From NCBI RefSeq assembly GCF_905475395.1, contig NC_058339.1, forward strand, positions 18,174,001 through 18,238,000: a stretch of 64,000 bases of DNA. The letters run 5' to 3'. Below, one piece after another: positions 13,161 to 25,400 of the stretch. The translations under genes and the position numbers were made by a program. This DNA comes from Chrysoperla carnea (lineage: Eukaryota > Arthropoda > Insecta > Neuroptera > Chrysopidae). The notes beneath the pieces were generated by a model, which saw only the letters and a list, made by a program, of their open reading frames with translations, did not search any database and was not told the DNA's origin. How positions within the stretch are numbered: position 1 is the stretch's first letter; each line of letters begins with the position of its first letter.

Positions 13161-14534
13161 TTCAAAATATCAGTCAGTTAAATGTTGGAATTGAGCTGGT
13201 CAGTCAAGCCTAATGTATCTACACGATTCGCCTGGAACTTATTACTGGTGAATCATGAAGTTATTCATGAGTTAATTCTTAATTTTGTTTGAATATTTTA
13301 CAACAATTTCGTTATTTAAATCGTATTCATAAACACGTATCCAACAACAGTACGAGAAAATCGTCTTGAAAATCTGACAGTAACAAACGATTTTTCTCTG
13401 TGTACCTCAAACATTGTACACTTAACGACCATACTTAGGTACATATACTAAGATGTTTTACGACTTTATAAATGTGAATTTAAACAAGAAAGAATTCCAT
13501 TCGATTTCAGCGTAACGGAGCTATTCATTCCGTCTTAAAATCTAACTAAAAAAATTTTAGAATTTTTATTTGTGTATAGAGGTAAAATTTTAAACTTCAG
13601 AAAATGATTCCTTCCAAACAAATTTGCATTTATCTAAAAATTTTTGTTTACTAATTATTTCTTACAATTAGATAATTTTTTTATCGAAATTGCACTTTCA
13701 GTGATGAACTTGTACAGTTCGCTCCGAGCGTGAATTTCGTTTCCATGACAACGATACACTACTTTAATTATAGAATTAATGGATGCATATATAATTGTGT
13801 GGATTGCATTGAAAACTTACATTTAAAATTTAATATTCTTGTTTCACAAATTTAAATAAATAATTACGATAATTAACATTTGAAAAATAATATTTGTACA
13901 ATTTGATTTCTTATTTTCACAATTTTTAATGCATTAAGTTTAATTAATTAGTGTTTTTCAATCATTTTAATTTGACAGTTTCTATATCATTAACATGTAA
14001 ATAATTGCAAATTAGTCATAACAGCCCACTTTATCTCCAAAATTTTTCACTTAAAGCGCTGGCATCGATTTTATTATCCCCACCATGACTACGCACACAA
14101 CGAAGCTAATTATGTTATACATGCTATTTAATATTCATAGTATTTATTTGTAGTATAGTGTATAGGATATATTGGCGAACACCTATTAATATAAGTAAAC
14201 TTAATGGATCGAAATTGAATTGGAAAAGAAAATGCCACTATCCGCACCACTTTTGAAACATCGGTTTTTACAAAAAAAAATATACCGTAGATGCTCGTCT
14301 TTTTTTTAGTCTATTTTTTTCGGGTCAATTTTATTTATTTGTTTACGAATAAAATTTCGGATCTATTTTTCGGGCTATTTTTACCGGTTTATTTTTTCCA
14401 GTCATTTTTTTTTTAAATCCACATTTGCCCTTACTCTTTTTATTTAAGGATAATTTTTTAAGCATTCGCTACTGTGCCCTGTGCTAAATGTGATAATTTA
14501 TTTCAGTAACTTGAAATGTAGTTTTGCTTTTTTA
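13161..14534. other. Non-coding stretch
   Basis: No open frame of note, no element ends and no RNA gene were recognised between the foldback repeat and the MITE upstream of the PNPO-like gene. Confidence 0.5.
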
Positions 14535-14998
14535 GACGAAGAAATTTAACACAAAAAACGTCAAAACCGCAGAAATTTCTAGAGTAATATGAATCGAAAT
14601 GCGGTTTTTGGCATTACTTTCCAGAAAGTATTTATAAACTTTGTGAATATTACAAATTATCTTGGGATAATTTCCCCAGTTTGTGCATTAAAAATGCATT
14701 TTTTGTTATGAACTTTTGTAAACAATTGTATGTACTGAACGGATTGAAATGGTTAATCGGTAGTTTTTGAGGTCGCTGAACACGAATCTGATGTCAAAAA
14801 AATTTCTCGGAGTGCTTGGGGACCTGAGCATCCTAATTTTAAAACCAGCTATTATCTTTACAAAGGAGGGAAATTATCTGCCGATAATCTGCAATGTTCA
14901 CAAAGTTTATAAATTACCTTCTAGAATCTAATGGAAAAATCCGCATCTCGATTCATTTTACTTTAGAAATTTTCGCAGTAAAATGTTAAATTTTCTTG
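14535..14998. mobile_element. MITE/foldback element with ~120-bp arms
   Basis: Inverted arms at about 14535-14665 and 14878-14998 share blocks such as GAAATTTAAC, GAAATTTCTA, ATGAATCGA-ATGCGG and TATAAACTTTGTGAA. The core of about 210 bp is non-coding. It ends about 200 bp upstream of the start codon of the PNPO-like gene, so it could overlap that gene's promoter or 5' UTR. Confidence 0.65.
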
Positions 14999-15201
14999 GC
15001 TATTTATTTAATAAAACTTGTTAACATACTTTTTAAAGTCTTTGTAATAATTCATATTTTATTTATTAAACAATTTTTTCAACTAAATCTTTAATTGAAA
15101 TTAATAGCATATAAATAAATAACTTTACAGTAAGTTTCATTTTTGAATCAAGTTTTCTTATACAAAGTGTTTACAAGTGTTTTAATATAAAATAGTTAAC
15201 A

Positions 15202-18200
15202 ATGACTTCCGAATGTGCAATATGGGATTTACGTACGGACGAAAATTTTTTTGGTAGAATTTTTTTTTAATTTTAAATATTTTAAGTTTTTTTGGAATTT
15301 AAATATTATTTTAATATATTTAATTATTTTGTTAAATTTTTTTTAACAGATTCGAAAAAAATCAATCATTCAAATTTATCACATATTGTTGTGAAATCAA
15401 GTAATCCAATGGATTTGTTACGTGAATGGTATCATGATGTCAAAAAATATGCAGACCCAAATTGTACAATGCCAAATCTAATGAATTTAGCAACTTGTAA
15501 TAGGTAATAAATCTGGACAATTTTAGAATGAAATTTTTTTTTTTTTTGTACAATCGTCGATAAAAAAAGTAAAGTCTTTTGTTTATAATTGCCATCCCAG
15601 ACCGAGAACTCATATATAGAAGTCCACAAAAAGGAAAATATCGAAGAGAGAAGTAAGTATTATTCTTTATTATTTTAGAGAAAATTTTGGAGGAACAAAT
15701 CTGTTTAAAACTTAAAAACTTTGATTAAAAATTTCGAAATTTCAAAATTTTACGTTTGTTCTGTCTGGATTACTTAAAAATAGAAATAAGAAGTCTGTAT
15801 AACTTAAAAGTAGAACTGCGTATTTTAAACGCGAAAATAATTTTTGATAGTTGCAAACTAGTAATTAGGTTTTAAAGTTTTGAACAGTTTCATTTCTTAA
15901 AAATTTTTCTGTAAAATAATAAATGATACCACTTCTCTCTTCTAAGGTTTTCATTATAAACATTTTGACATGTACTCTCGTTCTGGAATGACTGTTCTAA
16001 AACAACGAGCCTACTTTTTTGCCTTTTTCCATATTTCTACAAAATAAATGTCTAAAATTTCTGACAAAAAAATTCAAATACCCGTTTTCATTCAAAAAAA
16101 TTTGATCAATCCGGTTCATTTAAATATGTACCCAAAATTTCAGCACACAGGTGCTTTTTGTCTTGTACTCACAGTAATATAATTACATAAACATGCTTAT
16201 AATTTTAATGGTACGGGAAATGCAAGGAAAAAATTGGTGGGAAATGACTGAAGATTTGAAGGATGTACGAACGCTAGTGCAATTTTGGATAAAAGGCTTG
16301 ATTTTTTTAAATGATGTTTTAGAAAAGTTTTTCTAAAAATAATGGAAATTTGACGGATTAAATTTGGTCCAAAGTGGGAGAATGGAAGGTACAACGCAAT
16401 ATATCTACCCATTTTTCGCAAGGCAATCATATTGAAAAAGTCTCGCCGGGATTATTTCAATATTTGCAGGATTATATCTCCCCTGATTAAAATTTGAAAT
16501 CGAGTCTTAGTGCAGTCATTAAAAGCTTATTAGAAGTTCATACATTGTAGGGGTATTTAGATTATTTATACAATAAATAATTAACTCTGTCAGAAGTTCT
16601 CTTTATTTGTTTGGTGTATTTTATAGATAATTATTTTTAAATTTTATTGACAGTGATGGTGAAGTTCATGCCAGAAATTTATACATGCGACAAATTGTTA
16701 ACGACAATATACATATTATGACCGATCGAAGAGGAACTAAATGTAAAGATTTGGTAAGTAAGTTTGTAAAAGTTAGTTTCTATGGTAGGAAGCTGTAATG
16801 GCACCACCGATAAAAATCTACTACAGTGTTTTCATTGCTTCCCAATGAAATCTAACTGTTTTATATTTGTAAAAAATATATTTGGAAAATTTGAGAAAAA
16901 AATTAACTTAAAGTTTGGGTCAAATTTTTTTAGACATATTATGTTTTTTATAATATTTTTGCACACTGAAATATATATAAATAGAATACCATTAAAGACA
17001 ACTCAGAGTCAAGTGCGGATACATGACGGAGGGGGCTTAGAAAATTAATTTAATTATCAATTGGAAAAAATTTTTATTATTATTTTCTTAAATAGCTTGT
17101 CCAGGACTATAAGCCATTAAACTCATTAACAAAATATAAATACATTACATTCGATCAAATATAAATACATTACATTTAGATCAATAGTAAACCAGATGTA
17201 GCTGGTTCAAATCCGACTCGAAGAAACCTAATTTTTTTACCTATTTGCAGGTATAAACCTTTTAATAAAAAAATATTGTTTCAAACTACGTTGTATTTCA
17301 AAACAACAATATTTGAAATTTATATTAACTTAACAGTATATTAATAATCATACAAACTCATGTGTTTGTGTCAACTTCACCACTCAACCCCGTAAGCTAG
17401 TTGCATCTCGCTATGATGTTGAGAGAACCTCATATCTCGCTATGAATTTTTTTCAGTGTATTATCCTGACCAGGATCTCCAGAATAAACGATCGATAATC
17501 TTATTTTTATTACTTTAATAATAAATAATAACTTGAAATATTAACAATGAAGCAGCTAGGGTGCCTGCTCTTTATGAGGAAGGGCGTCAAATCGAAAGCA
17601 ACCAATTCACATAATTCGAATTTGATTGATCTAATCTACTTTGTTACCCAAAGAATAACACAACTTTCTGACTAGAAAATCCAAATTTTGTTATACCATC
17701 ACTTCCTCCCCCAAAAGCAATAAAAATATTTCTTGCCTTAGTTTGACCTAATCTGCCCCGCATATATATATAGTTCAATCGAAGCATAGTGTATCTATTA
17801 GCGATATTATTTTAACTAAAAGTTTACTTCACTAACGTAAACTGTAAAACTAACAAACTATGGAAAAAATTTTTACTGCGGCACTGATCAAATGCAATTT
17901 TACAATAATAATGATATCAGAATAAAAAAAAATAATTTTTATAGTGGACATTGTGTCACTTGACCTGTTTAACAAAATCCTATATCATCAGATTAAATTT
18001 AGCACAACAAGATAAAAAGTTCTTTCTTTTATGAAAATTATTTATTATGTAACAGCAGACAAGTGTGCTACGTTAATTCGTTGACAAAAAACGTCTGGGG
18101 AATATGAAAGTGAAACTTTTGAAAAAAAGCTTTCGATACTCATTTATTCAAAAATAAATAAAATAAAAACCCAAAAGTTTTGCTTTTCAACCCAAGTAAG

Positions 18201-19862
18201 TGGAGACTTTCGAATTTAGTTTTCAGGGCTTTTTTCCAAAAATTATAAAAATAGAAGGTGGCCTTGTGGCTAACTTCGAGCTGACAGTATATCCTAATTT
18301 CATGTCAACACAATACCATAACACAAAAAGGCCAAAAGTCTAAAAGAACCTTTGAAAAAATTTAGCCATAAATTTAGCTTAAAATCGAAAACATTGGAAG
18401 CTTGAGCGTATTTAGCTTTGGGCCTAGAGGTAGATCAAAAGGAGGGCATTCTATCTCTCCTCCCCACCATCAGAAAACCTATATTAATAAATCTTCAAAA
18501 ATTTGCTCGAAAACATAAAAAATGTTAAAAGTAAAAATTCCTTTCACAAAATGTTGGTTCCTAGAATTGTAACCACATAAAACAAAACAAAAATTTTGAA
18601 AGCATGCTTTGGTCCCAGAGAAAATAATGAGAAATATTACCCTTTAATGCCTTACATACTTATAAATGACAGCCACATTTCCAAGATCGAATCACAAGAA
18701 TGTATATTTTATAATATCTAATATTCAAATTGCAAATCTTTCTGTTTCAGATTGAAAATACAAACGTAGCTTGTACATTTTTCTGGTGTTTTACAAAAAA
18801 TAATATCAAGTATGCACGACAGGTAAATTAATAATATGACTAAAAATCCAATCACACTTTACGAGACGTTATAATGTAACTTTTCGTGGTAGTAAGTGAC
18901 ATTACAAGAGACCCGAGAAAAAATTGTTATACACGAAGATGCGTTCCATATATCTCCTAAGAGATGTTGGAGACCACTTCTCTTTCTGACGCATTATGCA
19001 CAAGTTGCTGTAGATTCATCGTTCTCTAGGTTTTTATATTTTCCATCCAAAAGAAATTCTTTTTCTACCTTTGGCTTTTGTAGACTGATGTTTCCCTAAC
19101 TGCTGTACATATAGTACTTGTCAGATCGCATGATGTGGCCAAAATACGAGACTTACCTTTGCTTAACTACCCTACCAGCTCTTGGTTTTGATTAATTAAC
19201 ATATTTATATTAACAAATGTTTAATTTTTTTATACTTATGTGTAGGTACGAATTCAGGGGATAGCCAAAGAACTAAATACAGAAGAAACACAAAAAATGT
19301 ATTCAAATGAACCTCTTTATTGTAAAATCAGATCACATTTATGTCATCAAGGTTTACCAGTTGAGTGGACGGAAGCAAAAGCAAAACACGATAAGATGTA
19401 TGAAGAAGTATTAGCGGGGAAAAATCCCTTACCCATGCCAGATCATGTGTAAGTCATAATTATATTGAGTTATTAATATCTTAAATAGTGAAATAAATAC
19501 CTACCCAATATTTGCAATAATTAAATCTGATTTAAAGCTTTGAGACTTTTATTTATGAACTGTTATGACTAATGAATTTAGTTATTTTAAGTTACTTTTT
19601 GGCAAAAAAATTAATTTACCGAGCTTATTTTGACTATTTCACGGTAAAAGAGAAATATACACTTGATCGTGATACCCCGGAAAGCTGATAATAAACAAAA
19701 TAGACAAATAATTATAAACGTATTTATTACATTTTTAGTGTTGGGTTTGAAATTGTACCGCATAAGTTTGATTATTATCAAGCTGATGGTGAAATTATTG
19801 GTGATCGAGTTGTGTTTGAAATGAAATGGGGAAAATGGGAAAATTATCATGTGTACTCATAA
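15202..19862 (+). CDS. Pyridoxine-5'-phosphate oxidase-like protein (divergent paralogue)
   Basis: Six phase-consistent exons: 15202-15253, 15350-15503, 16654-16753, 18751-18822, 19246-19448 and 19739-19862. They encode 234 aa, the usual PNPO length. The FMN-binding split-barrel pattern is recognisable in order: LATCNSDGEVHARN (about 65-76), MTDRRGTKCKDL (about 91-102) matching the family FYTNxxSRKGKEL, CTFFW (about 110-114) matching FYW, VRIQGIAKEL (127-136) matching VRVEG, and a C-terminal block ending GDRVVF (214-219) matching HDRIVF. Canonical PNPO oxidises pyridoxine or pyridoxamine phosphate to PLP. Here the residues that hold the substrate phosphate and ring are changed: the SRP Arg is Glu148, the following Ser is Cys152, and the RLH of RLHDR reads IIG (212-214). 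I therefore call it PNPO-like, with lost or altered substrate use (inference). The donor of exon 1 (GTAGAA) is the weakest junction. Confidence 0.85.
17178..17220 (+). other. tRNA-like A/B-box fragment
   Basis: GGTTCAAATCC matches the RNA polymerase III B box exactly and sits in a near-complete T-arm. TAGATCAATAG just upstream resembles an A box. The A-to-B distance is about 18 bases shorter than in a functional tRNA, and there is no anticodon arm or acceptor stem. It looks like a decayed tRNA pseudogene or SINE head inside intron 3 of the PNPO-like gene. A 26-bp direct duplication (about 17134-17184) overlaps it. Confidence 0.3.
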
Positions 19863-19906
19863 TCTCATATTGAATAGATTAAAATATGTATGTAATTAAT
19901 CGTTTT

Positions 19907-19912
19907 AATAAA
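19907..19912 (+). promoter_or_regulatory. Poly(A) signal of the PNPO-like gene
   Basis: AATAAA lies 45 bases after the stop codon, the typical position for a cleavage/polyadenylation signal. Confidence 0.6.
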
Positions 19913-19997
19913 AAGCCATTTATTTTTAGAAAAAATTGCATTTTTATTATTCCATGTTTTATTGATAATATTTGGTAAAATTTTTAGTATAAAGTAT

Positions 19998-21204
19998 AAG
20001 CAGCTAAAATCAGTAAATTATGAAGTTAAAAACCAGCAAATCTATAAATATATAGGAGACTTTCTATAGATATAGATAGATAGATAGATAGATAGTCACT
20101 CATCACGATATCTCTGGAACTATAAGACCTAGAGACTTGAAATTTGGCAGGAATATTCCTTTTGCCAAGTAGAGGTCAGCTAAGAACGGATTTTACGAAA
20201 TTCCACCCACAAGGGGGGTTGCGGGGGTGTTCATGAATAAAAAATTCATATTTTTCAATTATGGCTTTTAATAGTTCAAAACTTGGTAAGAATGTTTTAA
20301 ATTACATTTAGAAATTTTTTTAACCTTCGGAGGGTAGAAAGGTGTAGCGAGAAAGTGGGAAGGAAATATCGAATATTTACAAATATACCTAAGTGGGATA
20401 TCAAATAAAAGAGCATGACGTGTACATTACAAAACTGTTATCCAACGCAAGGAAATGTGGAGGGAGGGGTGCAAGTGGGGATGTTGCCCAGCAAAGCGGG
20501 CGGGTAACAGCTAGTAGTATAATATAATCTTACATACTTCAAACTTTAATGTCACGTTTGTATACAACCGTTAGTACAGTTTTGCTATGATTTTGCCTAT
20601 AGACAAATTTAAAAAGTTTAATATTTATGAATTCACATTTATCAAAGTTTTATATACCTAAATATTTTTTATATATTTTGTTAAAAAATTCTATGATATT
20701 ATTATTATTGTTTAAGCAGCTAAAATCAGTAAATTATAAAGTTAAAAACCAGCAAAAAATATAATATAATCTTACATACTTCAAACTTTAATGTCACGTT
20801 TGTACACAACCGTTAGTACAGTTTTGCTATGATTTTGCCTATAAACAATTTTAAAAAGTTTAATATTTATGAATTCACATTAATCAAAGTTTTATATACC
20901 TAAATATTTTTTATAAATTTTGTTAAGAAATTCTATGATATTATTATTATCATTGTTTAAGCACCTAAAATCAGTAAATTATGAAGTTAAAAACCAGCAA
21001 ATAATATAATATAATCTTACATAATTCAAACTTTAATGTCACGTTTGTACACAACCGTTAGTACAGTTTTGCTATGATTTTACCTATAGACATATTTAAA
21101 AAGTTTAATATTTATGAATTCACATTTATCAAAGTTTTATATACCTAATTATTTTTTATGTATTTTGTTAAGAAATTCTATGATATTATTATTATTATTT
21201 TTAT
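19998..21204 (+). repeat. Tandem array, 3 units of ~243 bp
   Basis: Units begin near 19998, 20714 and 20959 with AGCAGCTAAAATCAGTAAAT or a close variant. They share TAATGTCACGTTTGTA and GTTAGTACAGTTTTGC blocks. Unit 1 is split by a 474-bp Helitron; removing it leaves about 242 bp, against 245 bp for unit 2. The units are over 90% alike by eye and non-coding. Confidence 0.9.
20041..20514 (+). mobile_element. Complete short non-autonomous Helitron
   Basis: It begins TCTATAAATATATAGG after an A and ends GGTAACAGCTAG before a T, which is the Helitron A^T insertion rule with 5' TC and 3' CTAG. A GCCC...GGGC hairpin sits about 12 bases before the 3' end. A (GATA)n run lies near the 5' end, followed by CACTCATCACGATATCTCTG, a block I recognise from insect Helitron-type repeats. 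There is no Rep/helicase. The intact neighbouring tandem units give the empty site, so both borders are fixed to the base. Confidence 0.88.
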
Positions 21205-22410
21205 TTTTTTATTTAAAAAACAATAATAACACTACTTATATACAAAATATGATAAAACAAAAAAAGTTCGAAACAAAAAAATAAAAAGTAACAATGGAAA
21301 TAATTGTCCGAAACGATTGTCCGAAACGACATCTGTTTTCGTTTATGTAAAATACATTTTAAATGTATGACAATATGCTTTATTATGGAAATATCGTGGG
21401 TGTTGAGGATATCGATAGCAGATTTAATGTTTAGCTCGCCAGCAGTGCTCAGACACTACTCTAGCAAATGCTCTACCGACTCAATCGCTCCACACAACAC
21501 CCACATTCTAATAATAAAAAATTATAAATAAATATGATTATCCTTTTTTAATGTAATGGAATCAAAGATAAATGTGTCAAATAATAATCATAATCCAAAA
21601 AAAGGATTTGAACGCAGAACGTAGTAGTTAAAGTTTCATTAAAATACATTCAGTAGTTTACGAAATCGTCCAGCAAAGCGGCGGGTAATTGCTAGTATCT
21701 TTATAAATTATAGCCTGACAGCGAAGAGGTCAGGTAACTGCTAGCGCATGATATTATATAGCCTATAGCCTTCCTCAACAAATAGGCCATCTAAAACTAA
21801 AATAATTTTTCAATTCGAACCAGTAATTCCTGACAAACATCATTGACGCCTGCAGATTTGAAAACAAAGAATGAGATCTAAAGAGATGATATATACCAAA
21901 AATTTCTTCTAAGCAACCTTAATTTCGTTTATTATAGTTGTTTACAATATATAAAATATCAATAAGCAACCTTGAAAATATCTCAATAAATAATAAATTA
22001 TTATTAAGCTGAAATAGTTTCTCTAATAGAAATAACACGAGTATATTGTTCAGTTAAAACCTTTTGACCCTTAGTTTATTTAATTTTGAACGTAATAAAT
22101 TCTGTGATCTTGTATCTTGATTACAAAAGCATTTACAAAAGTTTGTGATACTCAAAAGAATTGCAAAGTTAAATTTAAAAATTATCTTTTTTTACCTGTT
22201 ATATTATTATTATTGAAGGTGTACCAACATATTAAATTGCAAAAAGTGCAAAATTTATTCGTTAATTTTTTCAAAACAACCTGTTGAACTTTTAATGTGA
22301 GTTAAATAAACCAATAAAATTTCCGTGATTTCTACTTGTTTAGTTAATTAAAATAATCATACTTTAAAGAAGAGCCGAATAAAATTTTTTTATAAACGGA
22401 AATTATTGAA
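21205..22410 (+). other. Intergenic region upstream of CAD with two Helitron-like 3' ends
   Basis: Two hairpin-plus-CTAG termini occur, ending at 21695 (CAGCAAAGCGGCGGGTAATT before CTAG-T) and at 21744 (GCGAAGAGGTCAGGTAACTG before CTAG-C). Matching 5' ends were not found. The remaining ~670 bp before the CAD start codon should contain its promoter and 5' UTR, but I see no diagnostic core-promoter motif. The plus frame 21304-21531 has no recognisable domain. Confidence 0.5.
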
Positions 22411-25400
22411 ATGTGTTTAACTTTGCATGAAAAGCGAAGTGTGTGTAGTTTAATATTAGAAGATGGAACAATTTTACAAGGAAAATCATTTGGAGCCGCT
22501 GTTAATTCCGATGGTGAAGTCGGTAGGTTTTTATTCGATTATTTTTAGGTTATAAAAACATTTATTTAAACAATTGTATTGGAATACAATCAACACGTGG
22601 TAGAAAAATGATTATTGACTTCATGTTTTTTAAACTTGTACAACAGGTGTTATTTTTTGAAACTGATGAATAAATAAAAATAACAATTTTTAATACGCAT
22701 TTACTTTATAAAAATTTATGTATTTAGAATTATAATGACATTTAAACTTACCAAATATTCAAATTACCGAAATATTTACTTAATCTTACCCAAATTCATG
22801 TTTACTTGTATCAGATGTCGAAATATTTCAATTCCTTACTAAATAAATTACTTATCCCGTCGCTATCGTACAAAATAAGTTTCAAAATGAGGATATGAAA
22901 GTTCTAAATTGTGCATTTATAGTATTGGAAAATTTTGCTTATTTTGCAATTTTAATATAATCTCGTTAATAATTTATTATCTAGAAATAAAAATTGTAAT
23001 CTTTTATAAAATTTCAAATGCATTTTTATTCATGAAAATAGTATTTTTCCACTTCAAATGAACATTTTGACGAGTTCTATTAGGTACTCGGTTTTCCTCA
23101 AAATTATTATTTTGAGAAGATGAAATTAGTTAAGAGTTGTGTTGCTAAAGTTCGAAGCCGGGATACTAATAACCCTAATGATAACCCCTGAATAAAAAAA
23201 ATCAAATAAAACTATTTGATAGCGTTTTGTTTATATTCCAAGCAAATTTCATCTTCAAATTAGGATCCTTGAACTTAATTTCTTAACAAAATTAAAAGGA
23301 TGTGAAACCCAGGATTACAGGTGGGTAAAATTTTTCACTATGCTGTAAGATCTGATATAGCACTCACCACTCACTTCAAATCTTTCGCAGATACGAAGTG
23401 AGCACATCTTAATAAGCAATTTCATTTATCTGTTTCTAGTATTTCAAACGGGAATGGTCGGATACCCCGAATCACTAACGGATCCTTCATATCATTCCCA
23501 GCTATTAATTTTAACTTATCCACTAATCGGCAATTATGGAATTCCAAATGAACAAAAAGATGAACATGGTTTACCTTAGTAAGTAGTAAAATTTGAATTT
23601 CTCTCTGTACGTATCAAATTGGCGAGATTCCTTCAAAATGCTATTTAATCCTTAAATAATAAAAGGCTGGAATGAAGTTGATAAATGATGTACCTTTCCG
23701 ACCCCTTAGAATAGGGAATAGGAAATAAACATAATTTTTCCAGTTCAATTTCACTCACTCTAATTTAAAAATTTGAATGAGTTTTAATCGAAATAGATTG
23801 GAAATTCCAATTAATCCTCGATTCATTTTCAAGACGATTGAATCGAACTTTTTTATTGGAGACTTTTTTTTGTGTGTTTAAAAATTTTGTTTGTCCAAAA
23901 AATTTAGTTTTTTACTTTTAGTTTTTCTTTTATATTATATTTTGTAAAATCCTTATTTGTTGAAATAAACGGGAATGATAATTATCGGACCAGTTTAGAC
24001 TTTTGGTTGAAGGTATACCAATAATTTCATACGTGAATATATAATATATACCTTAAAATTTTAGCTGGTTTGAATCTAATCGAATATGGGCAGCCGGATT
24101 GGTTGTTGATGAATTATGTGAAGTCCCAAGCCATTGGAGACATTCGCAAACGTTAGATCAATGGATGAAAAACGAAGGTGTTCCCGGAATATCTGGAATT
24201 GACACACGTGCATTAACGAAAAAAATTCGTGAAAAGGGAACAATTCTTGGCCGAATTATTCAAGGTATACCAACAGATGCAGACTTAGGAAATTTCAAAG
24301 ATCCCAATTCGAATAATTTGGTTGCATCAGTATCCATAAAGGTAATTATTAGAGTTTATATTTATAAAATTTGAAAATAATATAATTTTTTTTTCGCAGG
24401 AACCAAAAATTTATAATCCTAATGGTTTTCCTAAAATTTGTGCAATTGACTGTGGAATGAAATTTAATCAAATTCGATGTTTTCTTCAACGAAATGTTCG
24501 CCTTGAAGTAGTACCGTGGAATACATCATACGCTAAAGGGTTCAATTTCTTTGATTACGATGGAATTTTTATCAGTAACGGACCCGGAGATCCAAAAATG
24601 TGCAAAGAAACAGTCGAAAATTTAAAAATACTATTATCTGAAATGGATAAGAAAAAAGTTATTATCCCAATATTTGGAATTTGTTTAGGACATCAACTTT
24701 TATCTGTTGCTGCTGGATTTAATACTACCAAAATGAGGTTCGTAACCAAGAATTTTATGCATTTTTTTAAGTAAACATTGACATTTCAAGTTTAGGTATG
24801 GAAATCGTGGACATAATCAACCTTGTATCCACCATGGAACGAACCGATGTTATATGACTTCACAAAATCACGGATTTGCTGTTGACACTAAAACATTACC
24901 ATCAGATTGGGAATCTTTATTTACAAATGCTAATGACAAAACTAATGAAGGAATTATTCACAAATCTAAACCCTATTTTAGTGTCCAGTTCCATCCTGAA
25001 CATACAGCAGGTCCTACAGATTTAGAATGTTTGTTTGACGTATTCCTTGAAACTATAAAAATGAGTATTGAGAAGAAAGATTTTAGTCTTAAAAGTTACT
25101 TAAAAAATTGTTTAACTTATAAACCAAAAGAAATTTCAACATATGATAATCCAAAAAAAATACTCATCATCGGATCTGGTGGACTATCAATCGGCCAAGC
25201 CGGTGAATTTGATTACTCTGGCTCACAGGCTATCAAAGCTTTGAAGGAAGAGAATATACAAACAGTTTTAATAAATCCGAACATAGCCACTGTTCAAACA
25301 TCGAAAGGTTTAGCTGATAAAGTATACTTTTTACCCTTAGTTCCAGAGTATGTCGAACAAGTTATTCGATCTGAAAGACCTGGTGGGGTTTTACTTACAT

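Noticed and set aside
17178-17220. Functional tRNA gene
   Set aside because: A-to-B box spacing is about 18 bases too short and there is no anticodon arm or acceptor stem.
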